Assembly: GCF_002727125.1 (NCBI RefSeq)
Contig: NZ_NHOA01000029.1
Coordinates: 1 to 64,000, forward strand
Length of the DNA stretch: 64,000 nt
Direction of reading: 5' to 3'
Source of the DNA: Halorubrum persicum
GTDB lineage: Archaea > Halobacteriota > Halobacteria > Halobacteriales > Haloferacaceae
Shown here: piece after piece, positions 40,514 to 49,894 of the stretch
How positions within the stretch are numbered: the stretch's first letter is position 1
How the letters are laid out: every line of letters starts with the position of its first letter
The notes under the pieces: generated by a model
What the model saw: the letters and a program-made list of their open reading frames with translations, nothing else
Database searches by the model: none
Told to the model about the DNA's origin: nothing
Program-made: the position numbers and the translations under genes

Positions 40514-42994
40514 ATGCAACCGAGTTCGCTCTCCGGGCTCCCCGCGGGCGTCGGCGAGGCGCTCGAAGCGGAGGGCGTCGCGGAGCTGTACCCACCGCAG
40601 TCGGCCGCGGTCGAGGCGGGCGTCGCCGACGGCGAGAGCCTCGTCGCCGCGGTGCCGACCGCCTCCGGGAAGACGCTCATCGCCGAGCTCGCCATGCTCT
40701 CCGCGGTCGAGCGCGGCGGGAAGGCGCTGTACATCGTCCCCCTGCGCGCGCTCGCCAGCGAGAAGAAGACCGAGTTCGAGCGCTGGGAGGAGTTCGGCGT
40801 CACCGTCGGCGTCTCCACCGGGAACTACGAGTCCGACGGCGAGTGGCTCGCCACGCGCGACATCATCGTCGCCACCTCGGAGAAGGTCGACTCGCTGATC
40901 CGCAACGGCGCCCCGTGGATCGACGACCTCACCTGCGTCGTGAGCGACGAGGTCCACCTCGTCGACGACCCGAACCGCGGCCCGACCCTCGAAGTGACCC
41001 TCGCGAAGCTCCGGAAGGTGAACCCCGGACTGCAGACGGTCGCGCTCTCGGCGACCGTCGGCAACGCGGACGTGATCGCCGAGTGGCTCGACGCCGAGTT
41101 AGTCGAGTCCGACTGGCGCCCCATCGACCTCCGGATGGGCGTCCACTTCGGCAACGCCGTCGACTTCGTCGACGGGAGCAAACGCGAGGTGCCCGTCGAG
41201 CGCGGCGAGGACCAGACCGCCCGGCTCGTCGCCGACGCCCTCGACACCGAGGAGGACGGACGGGGCGGCTCCTCGCTCGTCTTCGTCAACTCCCGGCGCA
41301 ACGCCGAGTCCTCGGCCCGGAAGCTCACCGACGTGACCGGCTCCCGGCTCAGCGACGACGAGCGCGACCAACTCCGCGAGCTCGCCGACGAGATCCGCTC
41401 CGGCTCCGACACCGACACCGCCGCCGACCTCGCTGACGCGGTCGAGCGGGGGTCCGCCTTCCACCACGCGGGGCTCCGGAGCGAGGACCGCGCCCGCGTC
41501 GAGGACGCGTTCCGCGACCGACTGATCAAGTGCATCTCCGCGACGCCGACGCTCGCCGCCGGCGTCAACACCCCCGCCCGCCGGGTGATCGTCCGCGACT
41601 GGCGCCGGTACGACGGGGAGTTCGGCGGCATGAAACCCCTCGACGTGCTCGAGGTCCACCAGATGTGCGGGCGCGCCGGGCGCCCCGGGCTCGACCCGTA
41701 CGGCGAGGCGGTCCTGCTCGCGAACGACGCCGACACGAAAGAGGAGCTGTTCGAGCGCTACCTCTGGGCCGACCCCGAGCCGGTCCGCTCGAAGCTCGCG
41801 GCCGAACCGGCGCTCCGGACCCACGTGCTCGCCACCGTCGCCTCCGGGTTCGCCTCCACCCGAGAGGGGCTCCTCGCCTTCCTCGACAACACCCTCTACG
41901 CCACCCAGACGGACGACGAAGGCCGGCTCGCGGCGGTCAACGACACCGTCCTCGACTACCTCGCGGTCAACGACTTCGTCGACCGCGACCGCGACGGCGG
42001 GACGGAGAGCCTGACCGCGACCGGCATCGGCCACACGGTCTCGCGGCTCTACCTCGACCCGATGAGCGCCGCGGAGATGATCGACGGGCTCCGGTCGGTC
42101 GCTCGAGACGCCGGCGGGGCGACCGCGGGCGCCGGGGGAGAGACCGGCGAGTTCGTCAGGACCGGCGACGCCGACGGCGACGAGCCGGGGTTCGGCACGT
42201 ACACGCGTCCCGGCGAAGGGGGAGAAGCGGGCGGAGACGGCGAATCGGGCGGAGACGGCGAAGCGAACGAGACGGGCGGGGAGAGGTCGGAGGCGCCCGG
42301 GGTCACTCCCCTCGGCCTCTACCACCTCGTCAGCCGCACCCCCGACATGTACGAGCTCTACCTGAAGTCGGGCGACCGCGAGGAGTACACCGAGCTCTGC
42401 TACGAGCGCGAGGGCGAGTTCCTCGGCGCCGTGCCCTCCGAGTACGAGGACGTGCGCTTCGAGGACTGGCTCGCGTCGCTGAAGACGGCCCGCCTGCTGG
42501 AGGACTGGGCGAACGAGGTGGACGAGGATCGGATCACGGAGCGGTACGGCGTCGGGCCCGGCGACATCCGCGGAAAGGTCGACACCGCCGAGTGGCTCCT
42601 GCGCGCGGCCGAGACCCTCGCGCGCGACGTGGAGGGCGTCGACGGCGACACCGTCGTCGCGGTCCGCGAGGCCCGGAAGCGGATCGAGTACGGCGTCCGC
42701 GAGGAGCTGCTCGACTTGGCGGGCGTCCGCAACGTCGGCCGGAAGCGCGCCCGGCGGCTGTTCGAGGCCGGGATCGAGACCCGCGCCGACCTCCGCGAGG
42801 CCGACAAGGCGGTCGTCCTCGGCGCGCTTCGCGGCCGCGAGCGCACCGCCGAGCGCATCCTCGAACACGCGGGACGCGAGGACCCCTCGATGGACGGCGT
42901 GCGGCCGGACAGGTCGGCATCCGCGGCGGCGACCGCCGGCTCCGCGAGCGACGAGGACGGCGAGGGACAGGCGAGTTTGGGTGATTTCCGATGA
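40514..42994 (+). CDS. hel308: Hel308 DNA repair helicase
   Basis: This 826-residue superfamily 2 helicase acts at stalled forks, moving 3' to 5' on single strands. Walker A is PTASGKT (48-54) and the DEVH box is at 145-148. SATVGN (motif III) and [11 protein letters not shown] (motif VI) are clear. A winged helix and ratchet domain follow, and the chain ends in a helix-hairpin-helix ([20 protein letters not shown]). A Gly/Glu-rich insertion of about 65 residues (530-596) interrupts the start of the ratchet domain, with the sense repeat GGDGE(S/A) seen twice. It overlaps cgi121 by 4 nt. Confidence 0.93.
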   Translation: MQPSSLSGLPAGVGEALEAEGVAELYPPQSAAVEAGVADGESLVAAVPTASGKTLIAELAMLSAVERGGKALYIVPLRALASEKKTEFERWEEFGVTVGVSTGNYESDGEWLATRDIIVATSEKVDSLIRNGAPWIDDLTCVVSDEVHLVDDPNRGPTLEVTLAKLRKVNPGLQTVALSATVGNADVIAEWLDAELVESDWRPIDLRMGVHFGNAVDFVDGSKREVPVERGEDQTARLVADALDTEEDGRGGSSLVFVNSRRNAESSARKLTDVTGSRLSDDERDQLRELADEIRSGSDTDTAADLADAVERGSAFHHAGLRSEDRARVEDAFRDRLIKCISATPTLAAGVNTPARRVIVRDWRRYDGEFGGMKPLDVLEVHQMCGRAGRPGLDPYGEAVLLANDADTKEELFERYLWADPEPVRSKLAAEPALRTHVLATVASGFASTREGLLAFLDNTLYATQTDDEGRLAAVNDTVLDYLAVNDFVDRDRDGGTESLTATGIGHTVSRLYLDPMSAAEMIDGLRSVARDAGGATAGAGGETGEFVRTGDADGDEPGFGTYTRPGEGGEAGGDGESGGDGEANETGGERSEAPGVTPLGLYHLVSRTPDMYELYLKSGDREEYTELCYEREGEFLGAVPSEYEDVRFEDWLASLKTARLLEDWANEVDEDRITERYGVGPGDIRGKVDTAEWLLRAAETLARDVEGVDGDTVVAVREARKRIEYGVREELLDLAGVRNVGRKRARRLFEAGIETRADLREADKAVVLGALRGRERTAERILEHAGREDPSMDGVRPDRSASAAATAGSASDEDGEGQASLGDFR

Positions 42995-43593
42995 GCGACG
43001 GTGACGCGGGAGGCGACGGCACGCCCCCCGATCCGTCCACCCCGCCTCACCGGCTGGTGGCGGGGACCGCCGCCATCGACGACCTCGACGCGTTCCTCGC
43101 GGCGCTCGACGAGATCGCGGGCGAGACGGGCGCGGTCGTGCAGGCGTTCGACGCGGATCTGGTCGTCTCCGCCGCGCACCTCCGGGAGGCGACGCGTCTC
43201 GCCGCGCGCTCGATCGCCCGCGGCGAGGCCGTCGCTCGCGATCCGGGCGTCGAAATCATGTTGTACGCGGCCGGGAGCCGCCAGATCGACCGCGCGCTCA
43301 CGCTCGGGGTCGAAGCGGGCGAACAGCGCGCGGTCGTCCTCGTCGCGGAGTTCGGTGCGGGCCCTGGCGCGGGCCGATCCGACGCGGACCTCGACGCGGC
43401 CGCCGCGTCGGTCGCGGCGCTGCTCTCGTCGCCGACGGCGCCCGTCGCCGAGCGAGGGGCGTTCGACTCGTCGTTCGATCCGGAGCGGGTCCGCGAGTTC
43501 TACGACATCGGCGAGCGCGAGATCGCGGCGACCGCCGGGGGGATCCCCGATATCGTCCGCGAGCGCGTCGCGTTGCTCGACGTCGAAAAGTAG
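42991..43593 (+). CDS. cgi121: KEOPS complex subunit Cgi121
   Basis: This 200-residue protein belongs to the Cgi121/TPRKB family. The core from about 20 on contains [19 protein letters not shown] and [12 protein letters not shown], typical of the family. KEOPS makes the t6A base on ANN-decoding tRNAs, and Cgi121 helps bring tRNA to the Bud32 kinase. The ATG overlaps the Hel308 stop (ATGA), so translation is probably coupled. The first 20 residues are acidic and disordered. Confidence 0.85.
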   Translation: MSDGDAGGDGTPPDPSTPPHRLVAGTAAIDDLDAFLAALDEIAGETGAVVQAFDADLVVSAAHLREATRLAARSIARGEAVARDPGVEIMLYAAGSRQIDRALTLGVEAGEQRAVVLVAEFGAGPGAGRSDADLDAAAASVAALLSSPTAPVAERGAFDSSFDPERVREFYDIGEREIAATAGGIPDIVRERVALLDVEK

Positions 43594-43611
43594 GTAACTG
43601 AACCCCCTTTC

Positions 43612-43658
43612 TTCGATTGGAAAACGCAGTACGTGGTGGCGTTTGTGTTCCAGTCGAA
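43612..43658 (+). other. Two-part hairpin after cgi121
   Basis: TTCGATTGGAA (43612-43622) pairs with TTCCAGTCGAA (43648-43658), eleven pairs with one G-T wobble. Inside it ACGC (43624-43627) pairs with GCGT (43639-43642). It begins 18 nt after the cgi121 stop and could shape the 3' end of the transcript. Confidence 0.4.
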
Positions 43659-43774
43659 ACGAGATCCGATGGCGATCGAGCGGCCGCATCGCGGGCCACG
43701 GGGCGTCGGGGACGCGGGACCGACGGCGGGCGCGATGGGAGTCGGTCGGCACGGACCGAAGCGAACCGCGAGAA

Positions 43775-43847
43775 TAGTCCATCCTGGATTCGAACCAGGG
43801 TCGTTGCCCCCAGAAGGCAACAGGATTGGCCACTACCCCAATGGACT
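43775..43847 (-). tRNA. tRNA-Gln (anticodon CTG)
   Basis: The minus strand folds as a cloverleaf. The acceptor is AGTCCAT (43847-43841) with ATGGACT (43782-43776). The anticodon stem is TTGCC/GGCAA with loop TTCTGGG, giving anticodon CTG. The T-arm is built on TTCGAAT. There is no intron and no encoded CCA. GCTTACAAAC (complement 43877-43886) may be the promoter. Confidence 0.93.
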
Positions 43848-44007
43848 GTGCGCACTCACCGATAGCCAGTGGGTGTTTGTAAGCGTTGCGCGTCGGCGGC
43901 CCTCTGTCACGCGTTCACAGACGTTCCGAGCGGAGCGAGATCGATCGGGGAGGGCGGACGCCGCGGCTCCGCAGGAAACCGATCGCCGAACGTGCGTATA
44001 TCGATGC

Positions 44008-44016
44008 GCTTTAGCC
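44008..44016 (+). promoter_or_regulatory. TATA-like box of purO
   Basis: GCTTTAGCC is centred 27 nt before ATG 44039. Confidence 0.45.
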
Positions 44017-44038
44017 GGTCGGATAGCCACGAACCTGT

Positions 44039-44647
44039 ATGTACGTCGGACGATTCGTCGTCGTCGCTCCCGGTATCGGCGCCTACCGCGTTTCCTCGCG
44101 CTCGTTCCCGAACCGCCGCGTGGCCGATCGCGACGGGACGCTCACGGTCGGCCCGACGCCGGACGCGCCCGAGACGGACAACCCGTACGTCTCGTACAAC
44201 TGCGCGCGCGGGGTTCGCACGCCCGCCGACGAGCCGCTGGCCGTCGTCGGCAACGGCTCGCACGTCGACCCGATCGCGGAGAAACTCGAACTGGGCTACC
44301 CCGCCCGCGACGCGCTGGCGACGCCGCTGCTCGCGCTCGACTTCGAGAAGGACGACTACGACACGCCGCGGATCGCCGGCGTCGTCGGCGCCGAGACCGC
44401 GACGATCGGGGTCGTCCGCCGCGACGGGCTCGTCGTCGAGGCGGTCGAGGAGCCGACCATCGTCGCCACCTACGAGACGGACAGCCCCGAGCCGTACGCG
44501 TTCGCGGCCGCGGACGCCGAGACGCCCGACGCCGCAGCGGCCGCGACGGAGGTCCTCGACGCCGACTTCGAACACCCGGTGTGCGCCGCGGGCGCGACCG
44601 TCACCGCCGACGGCGTGAGGCTGGCGTTCGACAACGACGCGGAGTAA
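44039..44647 (+). CDS. purO: IMP cyclohydrolase, archaeal PurO type
   Basis: This 202-residue enzyme closes the purine ring to make IMP, the last step of de novo purine synthesis in archaea that lack bacterial PurH cyclohydrolase. [26 protein letters not shown] at the N-terminus, [12 protein letters not shown] and the TPRIAGVV segment fit PurO. It starts leaderless 191 nt past the tRNA-Gln gene and is transcribed alone. Confidence 0.88.
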   Translation: MYVGRFVVVAPGIGAYRVSSRSFPNRRVADRDGTLTVGPTPDAPETDNPYVSYNCARGVRTPADEPLAVVGNGSHVDPIAEKLELGYPARDALATPLLALDFEKDDYDTPRIAGVVGAETATIGVVRRDGLVVEAVEEPTIVATYETDSPEPYAFAAADAETPDAAAAATEVLDADFEHPVCAAGATVTADGVRLAFDNDAE

Positions 44648-44695
44648 CGGGCGGTGAAGAACGCGGTGCGACCGACCGACCGCCCGGCTTCAGAC

Positions 44696-44705
44696 GCCTT
44701 TTGAG
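44696..44705 (+). promoter_or_regulatory. TATA-like box of the S9 peptidase gene
   Basis: GCCTTTTGAG lies 22-31 nt before ATG 44727. Confidence 0.4.
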
Positions 44706-44726
44706 CCCGGCGGGCGACACGCGGGC

Positions 44727-46904
44727 ATGGAACGGATCACCGCGGCCGATTACCGCGACATCGCCAAGCCGGGAGACCCGCGACTCTCTCCCGACGGCGA
44801 CCGCGTCGCCTTCCTGCGACGAGAGCCGATCGACGACGAGACCACGGAGTCGACGGTGTACCTCGCCGATGTCGACGGGGACGACCCCCGGCGGCTGACG
44901 CTCGCCGAGGGCTCCGACGCGGAGCCGCGGTGGAGCCCCTCGGGCGACCGGATCGCGTTCACCGCTACGCGGGGGGCCGACGACGACCGCCAACAGCTGT
45001 GGGTGCTCCCGCTCTCCGGCGGCGAGGCCCGACAGGTCACCGACGTGGTCGGCGGCGTCTCCGAGATCGCGTGGTCACCCGACGGCGAGCGGCTCGCCTT
45101 CGTCCAGTCGGTGACCGACGCCGACCGCGAGGCCGACAGGGATCTCGCGGTCCCGGAGGAGTACGAGCCGAACGACCACCCGGACCCGCGCGTCATCGAC
45201 CGCACCGTCTATCGGTCCGGGCAGCGCTACTTCGACGGCCGTCGGTCACACGTCTACGTCGCCGACGCCGACGCGGCGGTCGACGGCGCCACCGGCGGCG
45301 ATCCGGCCGCGGGGATCGAGCGCGTCACCGGCGGCGACGCGGACTTCGGGACGCCCGAGTGGAGCGACGCCGAGACGCTCTACGTCACCGAGCAGGTGGG
45401 CGAGGACCCCGACGACTCGGTCGAGATCGTGATCTGCGCGCACGACTTCGCGAGCGGCGAGACCGAGACCGTTCACGAGACCACGGGGTGGGAGGCGGCG
45501 CTCGCGGTGACCGGAGACGGCCGAATCGCGTTCACGCACGCGGATCCCGAGCGGGTCTCGATGCAGCAGACGGAGCTCCGCGTGCTCGACCGCGAGAGCG
45601 GGGAGGTGACGGAGCTCACGGCGACCCTCGACCGCGGCGTCGGCCGCGCGGTCGCCCCGCAGTGGGGCCCCGACGACGCGACGCTGTACTTCGCGACTCC
45701 GGACGAGGGGAAGACGGCCCTCTGGCACGTTCCCGGTGACGGGAGCGCGGAGCCCGAGCGGCTCTGCCGCCCCGGCGCGGTGTCGGGTGGCACCGTCGGC
45801 GGCGACGCGGGCGCCGGTCCGGACGAGGTGACCGTCGCGTTCGCCGGCAGCGAGTGGGACCACCCGGGCGACGTCTTCGTGTTCGACGCGGGAGCCGGCG
45901 AGACGACGCGGACGACCGGGCTCAACGCCGACTACCTCGCGGAGCGCGCGGTGGCCGAGCCCGAGGAGGTCCGGTTCGAGTCGGCCGGGACGGAGATACA
46001 GGGGTGGCTGTTGCTGCCGCCGGAGACCGGTCCGGACGGCGAGGGGAGCGGGGCGGGCGAAGCCGAGGAGCACCCGCTGGTGGTCGAGATCCACGGCGGC
46101 CCGCACGCGATGTGGTCGACGGCGGGGACGATGTGGCACGAGTTCCAGACGCTGGCGGCACGCGGGTACGCCGTCTTCTGGTCGAACCCGCGCGGCTCGA
46201 CCGGCTACGGCGAGGCGTTTCTGCAGGCGATCGAGCGCGACTGGGGCGCGGTCACCCTCTCGGACGTGATGGCCGGCGTGGAGATGGTGGCGGACCGGCC
46301 GGATGTCGACGAGACGAACGCGTTCGTCACCGGCGGCTCCTTCGGCGGGTTCATGACGGCGTGGGCGGTCGGACAGACCGACTACTTCCGCGCGGCCGTC
46401 TCCCAGCGCGGCGTGTACGATCTGACCGGGCTCTACGGCTCGACCGACGCCGCCTACAAGCTGGTCGAGGGCGATTTCGGCACGGTCCCGTCCGACGAGC
46501 CAGCGTGGCTGTGGGAGCAGTCGCCCACCGGCCACGCCGACGCGGTCGACACCCCGACGCTGCTGCTCCACGCCGAGGACGACACCCGGACGCCGATCTG
46601 CACCGCGGAGCTGTACCATCGAATACTCCGGAAAAACGGCGTCGACACGCGGTTCGTGCGCTATCCGCGCGAGGGACACGAGCTCTCCCGCTCCGGCGAG
46701 CCGGCCCACGTCGTCGACCGCATCGAGCGGATCGCTCGCTGGTTCGACGGCTACTCCGAACACCACGACGCGCCGCGCGCGCTCGACCGTCCCGACGAGG
46801 AGGGGCTAAGCGCCGACACGGAGGAAGCGGACGGTGAGAAAACGGACGGGAATCAGGAAGCGGACGGCGAGGAAACGGACGGCGAAGAATCCGGTTCGGA
46901 GTAA
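44727..46904 (+). CDS. S9-family prolyl oligopeptidase / acylaminoacyl peptidase
   Basis: This 725-residue serine peptidase has an N-terminal WD/TolB-like propeller with repeated LSPDGDRVAFLRR-type blades (about 15-400). An alpha/beta hydrolase domain follows (about 430-680). The nucleophile is in GGSFGGFM, with the acid and histidine expected in the HAEDDTRTP and EGHELS segments. It removes residues or acyl amino acids from short peptides in the cytoplasm. The last 35 residues are an acidic tail with an (E/A)ADGE-TDG repeat, unusual for the family. Confidence 0.88.
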   Translation: MERITAADYRDIAKPGDPRLSPDGDRVAFLRREPIDDETTESTVYLADVDGDDPRRLTLAEGSDAEPRWSPSGDRIAFTATRGADDDRQQLWVLPLSGGEARQVTDVVGGVSEIAWSPDGERLAFVQSVTDADREADRDLAVPEEYEPNDHPDPRVIDRTVYRSGQRYFDGRRSHVYVADADAAVDGATGGDPAAGIERVTGGDADFGTPEWSDAETLYVTEQVGEDPDDSVEIVICAHDFASGETETVHETTGWEAALAVTGDGRIAFTHADPERVSMQQTELRVLDRESGEVTELTATLDRGVGRAVAPQWGPDDATLYFATPDEGKTALWHVPGDGSAEPERLCRPGAVSGGTVGGDAGAGPDEVTVAFAGSEWDHPGDVFVFDAGAGETTRTTGLNADYLAERAVAEPEEVRFESAGTEIQGWLLLPPETGPDGEGSGAGEAEEHPLVVEIHGGPHAMWSTAGTMWHEFQTLAARGYAVFWSNPRGSTGYGEAFLQAIERDWGAVTLSDVMAGVEMVADRPDVDETNAFVTGGSFGGFMTAWAVGQTDYFRAAVSQRGVYDLTGLYGSTDAAYKLVEGDFGTVPSDEPAWLWEQSPTGHADAVDTPTLLLHAEDDTRTPICTAELYHRILRKNGVDTRFVRYPREGHELSRSGEPAHVVDRIERIARWFDGYSEHHDAPRALDRPDEEGLSADTEEADGEKTDGNQEADGEETDGEESGSE

Positions 46905-46924
46905 ACCGGGGACCGAGAGAAGCG

Positions 46925-47302
46925 CTACGCCCGGTCGTTCGGGTCGAATTCGTCGATCGCGGCGTGGACGCCGCCGACCCACTCGTCTAACGCGTCGTGG
47001 AGGCGCTCTTTCGCGTCGGGGACCGGAACCGCCGTGTACTGATAGACGTAGCCGCCCGAGTCGAGCAGGCGGCGGCGGCGCTCGACGAGCCCCTTCTCCC
47101 GCAGCGTCGACAGCGATCGGTTCACGTTCGACCGGTCCCGGTCGAGGGTCTCGGCGAGTTCGGCGACGGTGCTCCCCGGGTGATCGAGCAGCGTCAGATA
47201 CGTGCGGCTCTCGTGGTCCCGGACGCCGAACACGCAGGAGAGCACGTGCTCGAAGGAGGGGGACACGTCGCCGACGAGGTCCTCGATCTCGGGGTCGCTC
47301 AT
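46925..47302 (-). CDS. Winged-helix transcriptional regulator (TrmB/MarR-like)
   Basis: The 125-residue DNA-binding protein has a winged helix (about 25-85) with TVAELAETLDRDRSNVNRSL as helix-turn-helix and a wing rich in arginines (LVERRRRLLDSGGYVYQY). No effector domain follows, so it may dimerise through its helical tail. TATA-like CTTTTAAC (complement 47327-47334) sits about 28 nt before the ATG. Its target is unknown. Confidence 0.8.
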   Translation of the reverse strand: MSDPEIEDLVGDVSPSFEHVLSCVFGVRDHESRTYLTLLDHPGSTVAELAETLDRDRSNVNRSLSTLREKGLVERRRRLLDSGGYVYQYTAVPVPDAKERLHDALDEWVGGVHAAIDEFDPNDRA

Positions 47303-47374
47303 GGGCGCGATTCGGTGGCGGGCGGGTTAAAAGTCGCCATCCGGCCTCCCAACTGGTGCGGTTGCCGCCGGTGC

Positions 47375-47617
47375 TCAGCCGTCGTCAGAGGCGTATCCCA
47401 TCCGCCGGACGCATCCGCGCATCCCCGACTCGTCGCTGTGACGGTGGAGGTTCGTCGGCGTGTCGCAGTGGTAGGTCTCGCCGTCGTACCGGAGCACGAC
47501 CTCGTGATCGCCGCCGGCGACCTCGACGTCGACGAGGATCCGCTGCCCCTCGTTGAGGGCGTCGATGATCTCGTCGGCCGACAGTTCGCCGGCCGCCACC
47601 CGGAGTACCTCGGTCAT
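47375..47617 (-). CDS. Small haloarchaeal protein, unknown function
   Basis: The protein has 80 residues. An N-terminal helix is followed by a small beta-rich part (GQRILVDVEVAGGDHEVVLRY) and a His/Cys-containing tail (YHCDTPTNLHRH and GMRGCVRRMGY). It could bind metal, but the pattern is loose. ACTTAAC (complement 47645-47651) precedes the ATG by about 28 nt. No family name is offered. Confidence 0.6.
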   Translation of the reverse strand: MTEVLRVAAGELSADEIIDALNEGQRILVDVEVAGGDHEVVLRYDGETYHCDTPTNLHRHSDESGMRGCVRRMGYASDDG

Positions 47618-47676
47618 TGATGTCCGTTCGCGGCTCTGCGAGTTAAGTTCGGCGTGTTCGCGTCGGCGGGGCGGAG

Positions 47677-48363
47677 TCAGGTCATCGTCGAGTCCGGACC
47701 GCCCTCCTCCTGTGGCGGCTCGACGCCCTCGGCGGCGGCCACGTCCTCGGTGCGTTTCTCGGCCTCGACGTGCCAGCGGTCGATCTCGGACTCGTACTCG
47801 GCGAGGATGTCGCTCACCTCGGATTTCAGCTCGTCGTCGTTGATGTTCACCTCGAAGACGAACGTCTCGCCGTCCTCGCCGCGCCCCACCTCCTGAATGT
47901 TGGCGCTGACGAGCTCGTTGTCGAAGTAGTAGGGCGCCATCTGGGTCATCACCTTCCGGTAGACGGCGTCCTCGACCTTCCGGAGCGCCTTGCGGCTCGC
48001 GGAGTCGGCCGCGCGGGCGACGTGGCCGATCGACTCGCCCCAGCTCTCCACGGCGCTCTCGGTGTCGTTCTCCTCGACCTTCTCGTAGGACTCGGTGAGC
48101 TTCTCGCCGGCCGTCTGGAGGTCCTCACCGGGTGACTTCCCGGCCTGTTCGCCCTCGCCCTCGTCGACGGACGCCTGCTCGGCGGTCTTCGCCGACACGT
48201 CCTCGTCGATGCGCTCGTGAGACTTGGGACGCCAGTCGTCGAACTCGTGGAACGGGTCGCCGTCGGCGCCCGTCTCCCGGAGCGCCAAGGCGATCCGCTC
48301 GCCGTGCTCGACGACGTCTCCCCAGTCTCCGCGCACTTTGAAGCCGGAGATGCTCTCTTCCAT
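47677..48363 (-). CDS. DUF5828-like acidic protein
   Basis: From ATG 48363 the protein has 228 residues and is strongly acidic. A conserved opening (EESISGFKVRGDWGDVVEHG), a charged linker, and a C-terminal alpha/beta part (MAPYYFDNELVSANIQEV) are seen. I believe it matches the haloarchaeal DUF5828 family, of unknown function. A GTG at 48372 is another possible start. ACTTATAC (complement 48391-48398) is the TATA box. Confidence 0.6.
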   Translation of the reverse strand: MEESISGFKVRGDWGDVVEHGERIALALRETGADGDPFHEFDDWRPKSHERIDEDVSAKTAEQASVDEGEGEQAGKSPGEDLQTAGEKLTESYEKVEENDTESAVESWGESIGHVARAADSASRKALRKVEDAVYRKVMTQMAPYYFDNELVSANIQEVGRGEDGETFVFEVNINDDELKSEVSDILAEYESEIDRWHVEAEKRTEDVAAAEGVEPPQEEGGPDSTMT

Positions 48364-48424
48364 CGCTTGCACCCGCTACGGCGCGAACGCGTATAAGTCC
48401 CTGCGACCTGACGCGAGCCGACGG

Positions 48425-48658
48425 CTATCGTCGGTACGTGATTCGGCGACCGAGCGCGTCGATTCGGTCTTTGAGATCGCTCAGGAACCCCGCGGGCGAG
48501 ACGCGCCGGATCGATGTCTCGTCGACCTCGATGCGCTCGCCGGCGAACGGGTCGCGCTCGGCGCGCTCGTCGCTCGACTGGTCTTCGGACACCGCGCCGA
48601 CGACCGTCGACATCGAACACCGACCACACGCCTCCGTGCGGATCTCTTCGTCAGTCAT
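48425..48658 (-). CDS. Small haloarchaeal protein with one CxxC motif
   Basis: From ATG 48658 the protein has 77 residues: CGRC near the N-terminus, an acidic middle, and a basic helix at the end (DLKDRIDALGRRITYRR). A longer frame needs a TTG start at 48688. A TATA-like ATTTAACC (complement 48694-48701) lies 36-43 nt upstream. Function unknown. Confidence 0.55.
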   Translation of the reverse strand: MTDEEIRTEACGRCSMSTVVGAVSEDQSSDERAERDPFAGERIEVDETSIRRVSPAGFLSDLKDRIDALGRRITYRR

Positions 48659-48804
48659 GTTGCGTCTACCCGTGTGTGAGGTCCGCAACGGGTTAAATTC
48701 CGGTGCCGGTTCGGATCGCCCGCGGTTCGCCTCCGATCGGCTCGTCCGCGCCGACGGCTGCCGCCCCCGACGGGCTTTTCACGCGCTCTGTGGAACGTGC
48801 TCCC

Positions 48805-49185
48805 ATGGGATACCGCCTCGTCGACGTGGACTCGGTCGAACCGGCGTCGGACCGCCCCTGCGAGTGTCGAAAGTTGGCCGGTCCGGGCGGCCTCGACGCC
48901 GCGGCGATCAACCGCTTTCGCGCGGCGCCGGGGGAACAGCTCCCGCTCGCGTACCACTACCACGAGACGCAACAGGAGGCGTTCTACGTCCTCGAGGGGA
49001 GCCTCGCCGTCGAGACGCCGGACCGGACGTACGAGGTCCCGGCGGACGACCTGTTCGTGGTCGACCCCGAGAGCCCGCAGCGCGCGTACAACCCGTCCGA
49101 CGCGGACGGAGCCGTGACGGTGCTGGCGATCGGCGCGCCGCCGGTCGCGGACGACGCGGTCGCGTACGACCCGGACGATGAGTGA
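48805..49185 (+). CDS. Cupin-domain protein
   Basis: The protein has 126 residues with a single cupin barrel. The metal site is HYHETQQEAFYVLEG (cupin motif 1: two histidines and a glutamate) followed by a weaker motif 2 around VVDPESPQRAYNPS, where the last histidine is replaced by arginine/tyrosine. It may be a small isomerase or sugar/metabolite-binding protein. GGCTTTTCAC (48773-48782) is the TATA-like box. The stop overlaps the next gene by 8 nt, so the two are co-transcribed. Confidence 0.75.
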   Translation: MGYRLVDVDSVEPASDRPCECRKLAGPGGLDAAAINRFRAAPGEQLPLAYHYHETQQEAFYVLEGSLAVETPDRTYEVPADDLFVVDPESPQRAYNPSDADGAVTVLAIGAPPVADDAVAYDPDDE

Positions 49186-49828
49186 GCGGGCCGAGCCGGG
49201 CGACGACGCGCCGGCCGCCGCCGGCGACCGCCGCGACGCGGAGGAGCTACCGGCGGAGATCCGCGAGGCCGTCCCCGACTACGACGACGAGTACTTCGAC
49301 CGCGTCTCCGACCGGCTCATGTACAGCTACGACCTCGACCGCGACGTGGTCGTCGACGGCGAGCGGTTCGGCCTGTACGCGGAGATGCGCGTCCGCAACC
49401 AGAAGCAGTTCCTCCACCCCGCGCTGAGCTACGCGGACCACGACATGCGGGAGTTCGTGTTCGCGCGCCGGGTGTCGCGCCCGCGCGTCGACGACCTGGA
49501 ACGGCTCGTCGAGTTCGCGCACGAGGTCGCCGACGAGCGCGTCGACGGCGACGAGGAGCACTACGGCACCGACGTCACCGTCGTGCTCGTCGCCGATCGG
49601 ATCTCGGACGGCGTCGCCGACTTCGTCGACGGCTTCCGCGACCGCACGCTGTTGAAGTTCGGCTACTACGGCCACTACGAGGTGAACCTGATCGTCGTCG
49701 CACCCGACGCGGAGCGGCTCGTCGCCAGCGAGACCGCCGACACCGCCGACGCGTTCCGACTGTGGGAGCGCATCGATCAGCCGGACGAGGGGCTCTTCTC
49801 GCGGGTCGCCAAGCGGTTCTGGCGGTAG
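49178..49828 (+). CDS. Conserved haloarchaeal protein, unknown function
   Basis: The protein has 216 residues. The N-terminal 35 are acidic, then comes a soluble alpha/beta domain with YFDRVSDRLMYSYDLDRD and a strand-rich part (GTDVTVVLVADRISDGVADF). There are no membrane helices, metal motifs or catalytic triads. The start overlaps the cupin stop by 8 nt, indicating coupled translation. I do not recognise the family. Confidence 0.65.
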   Translation: MSERAEPGDDAPAAAGDRRDAEELPAEIREAVPDYDDEYFDRVSDRLMYSYDLDRDVVVDGERFGLYAEMRVRNQKQFLHPALSYADHDMREFVFARRVSRPRVDDLERLVEFAHEVADERVDGDEEHYGTDVTVVLVADRISDGVADFVDGFRDRTLLKFGYYGHYEVNLIVVAPDAERLVASETADTADAFRLWERIDQPDEGLFSRVAKRFWR

Positions 49829-49894
49829 GGACATCGCTCGCGGGGGCGAGAACGGCGGCGGAAAGCGGACCGCGCGGGGAACCGGTCGGCCGGG

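Noticed and set aside
43869-44618. 249-residue rightward frame covering purO
   Set aside because: Ser/Arg-rich shadow of the IMP cyclohydrolase gene, which is recognised in its own frame.
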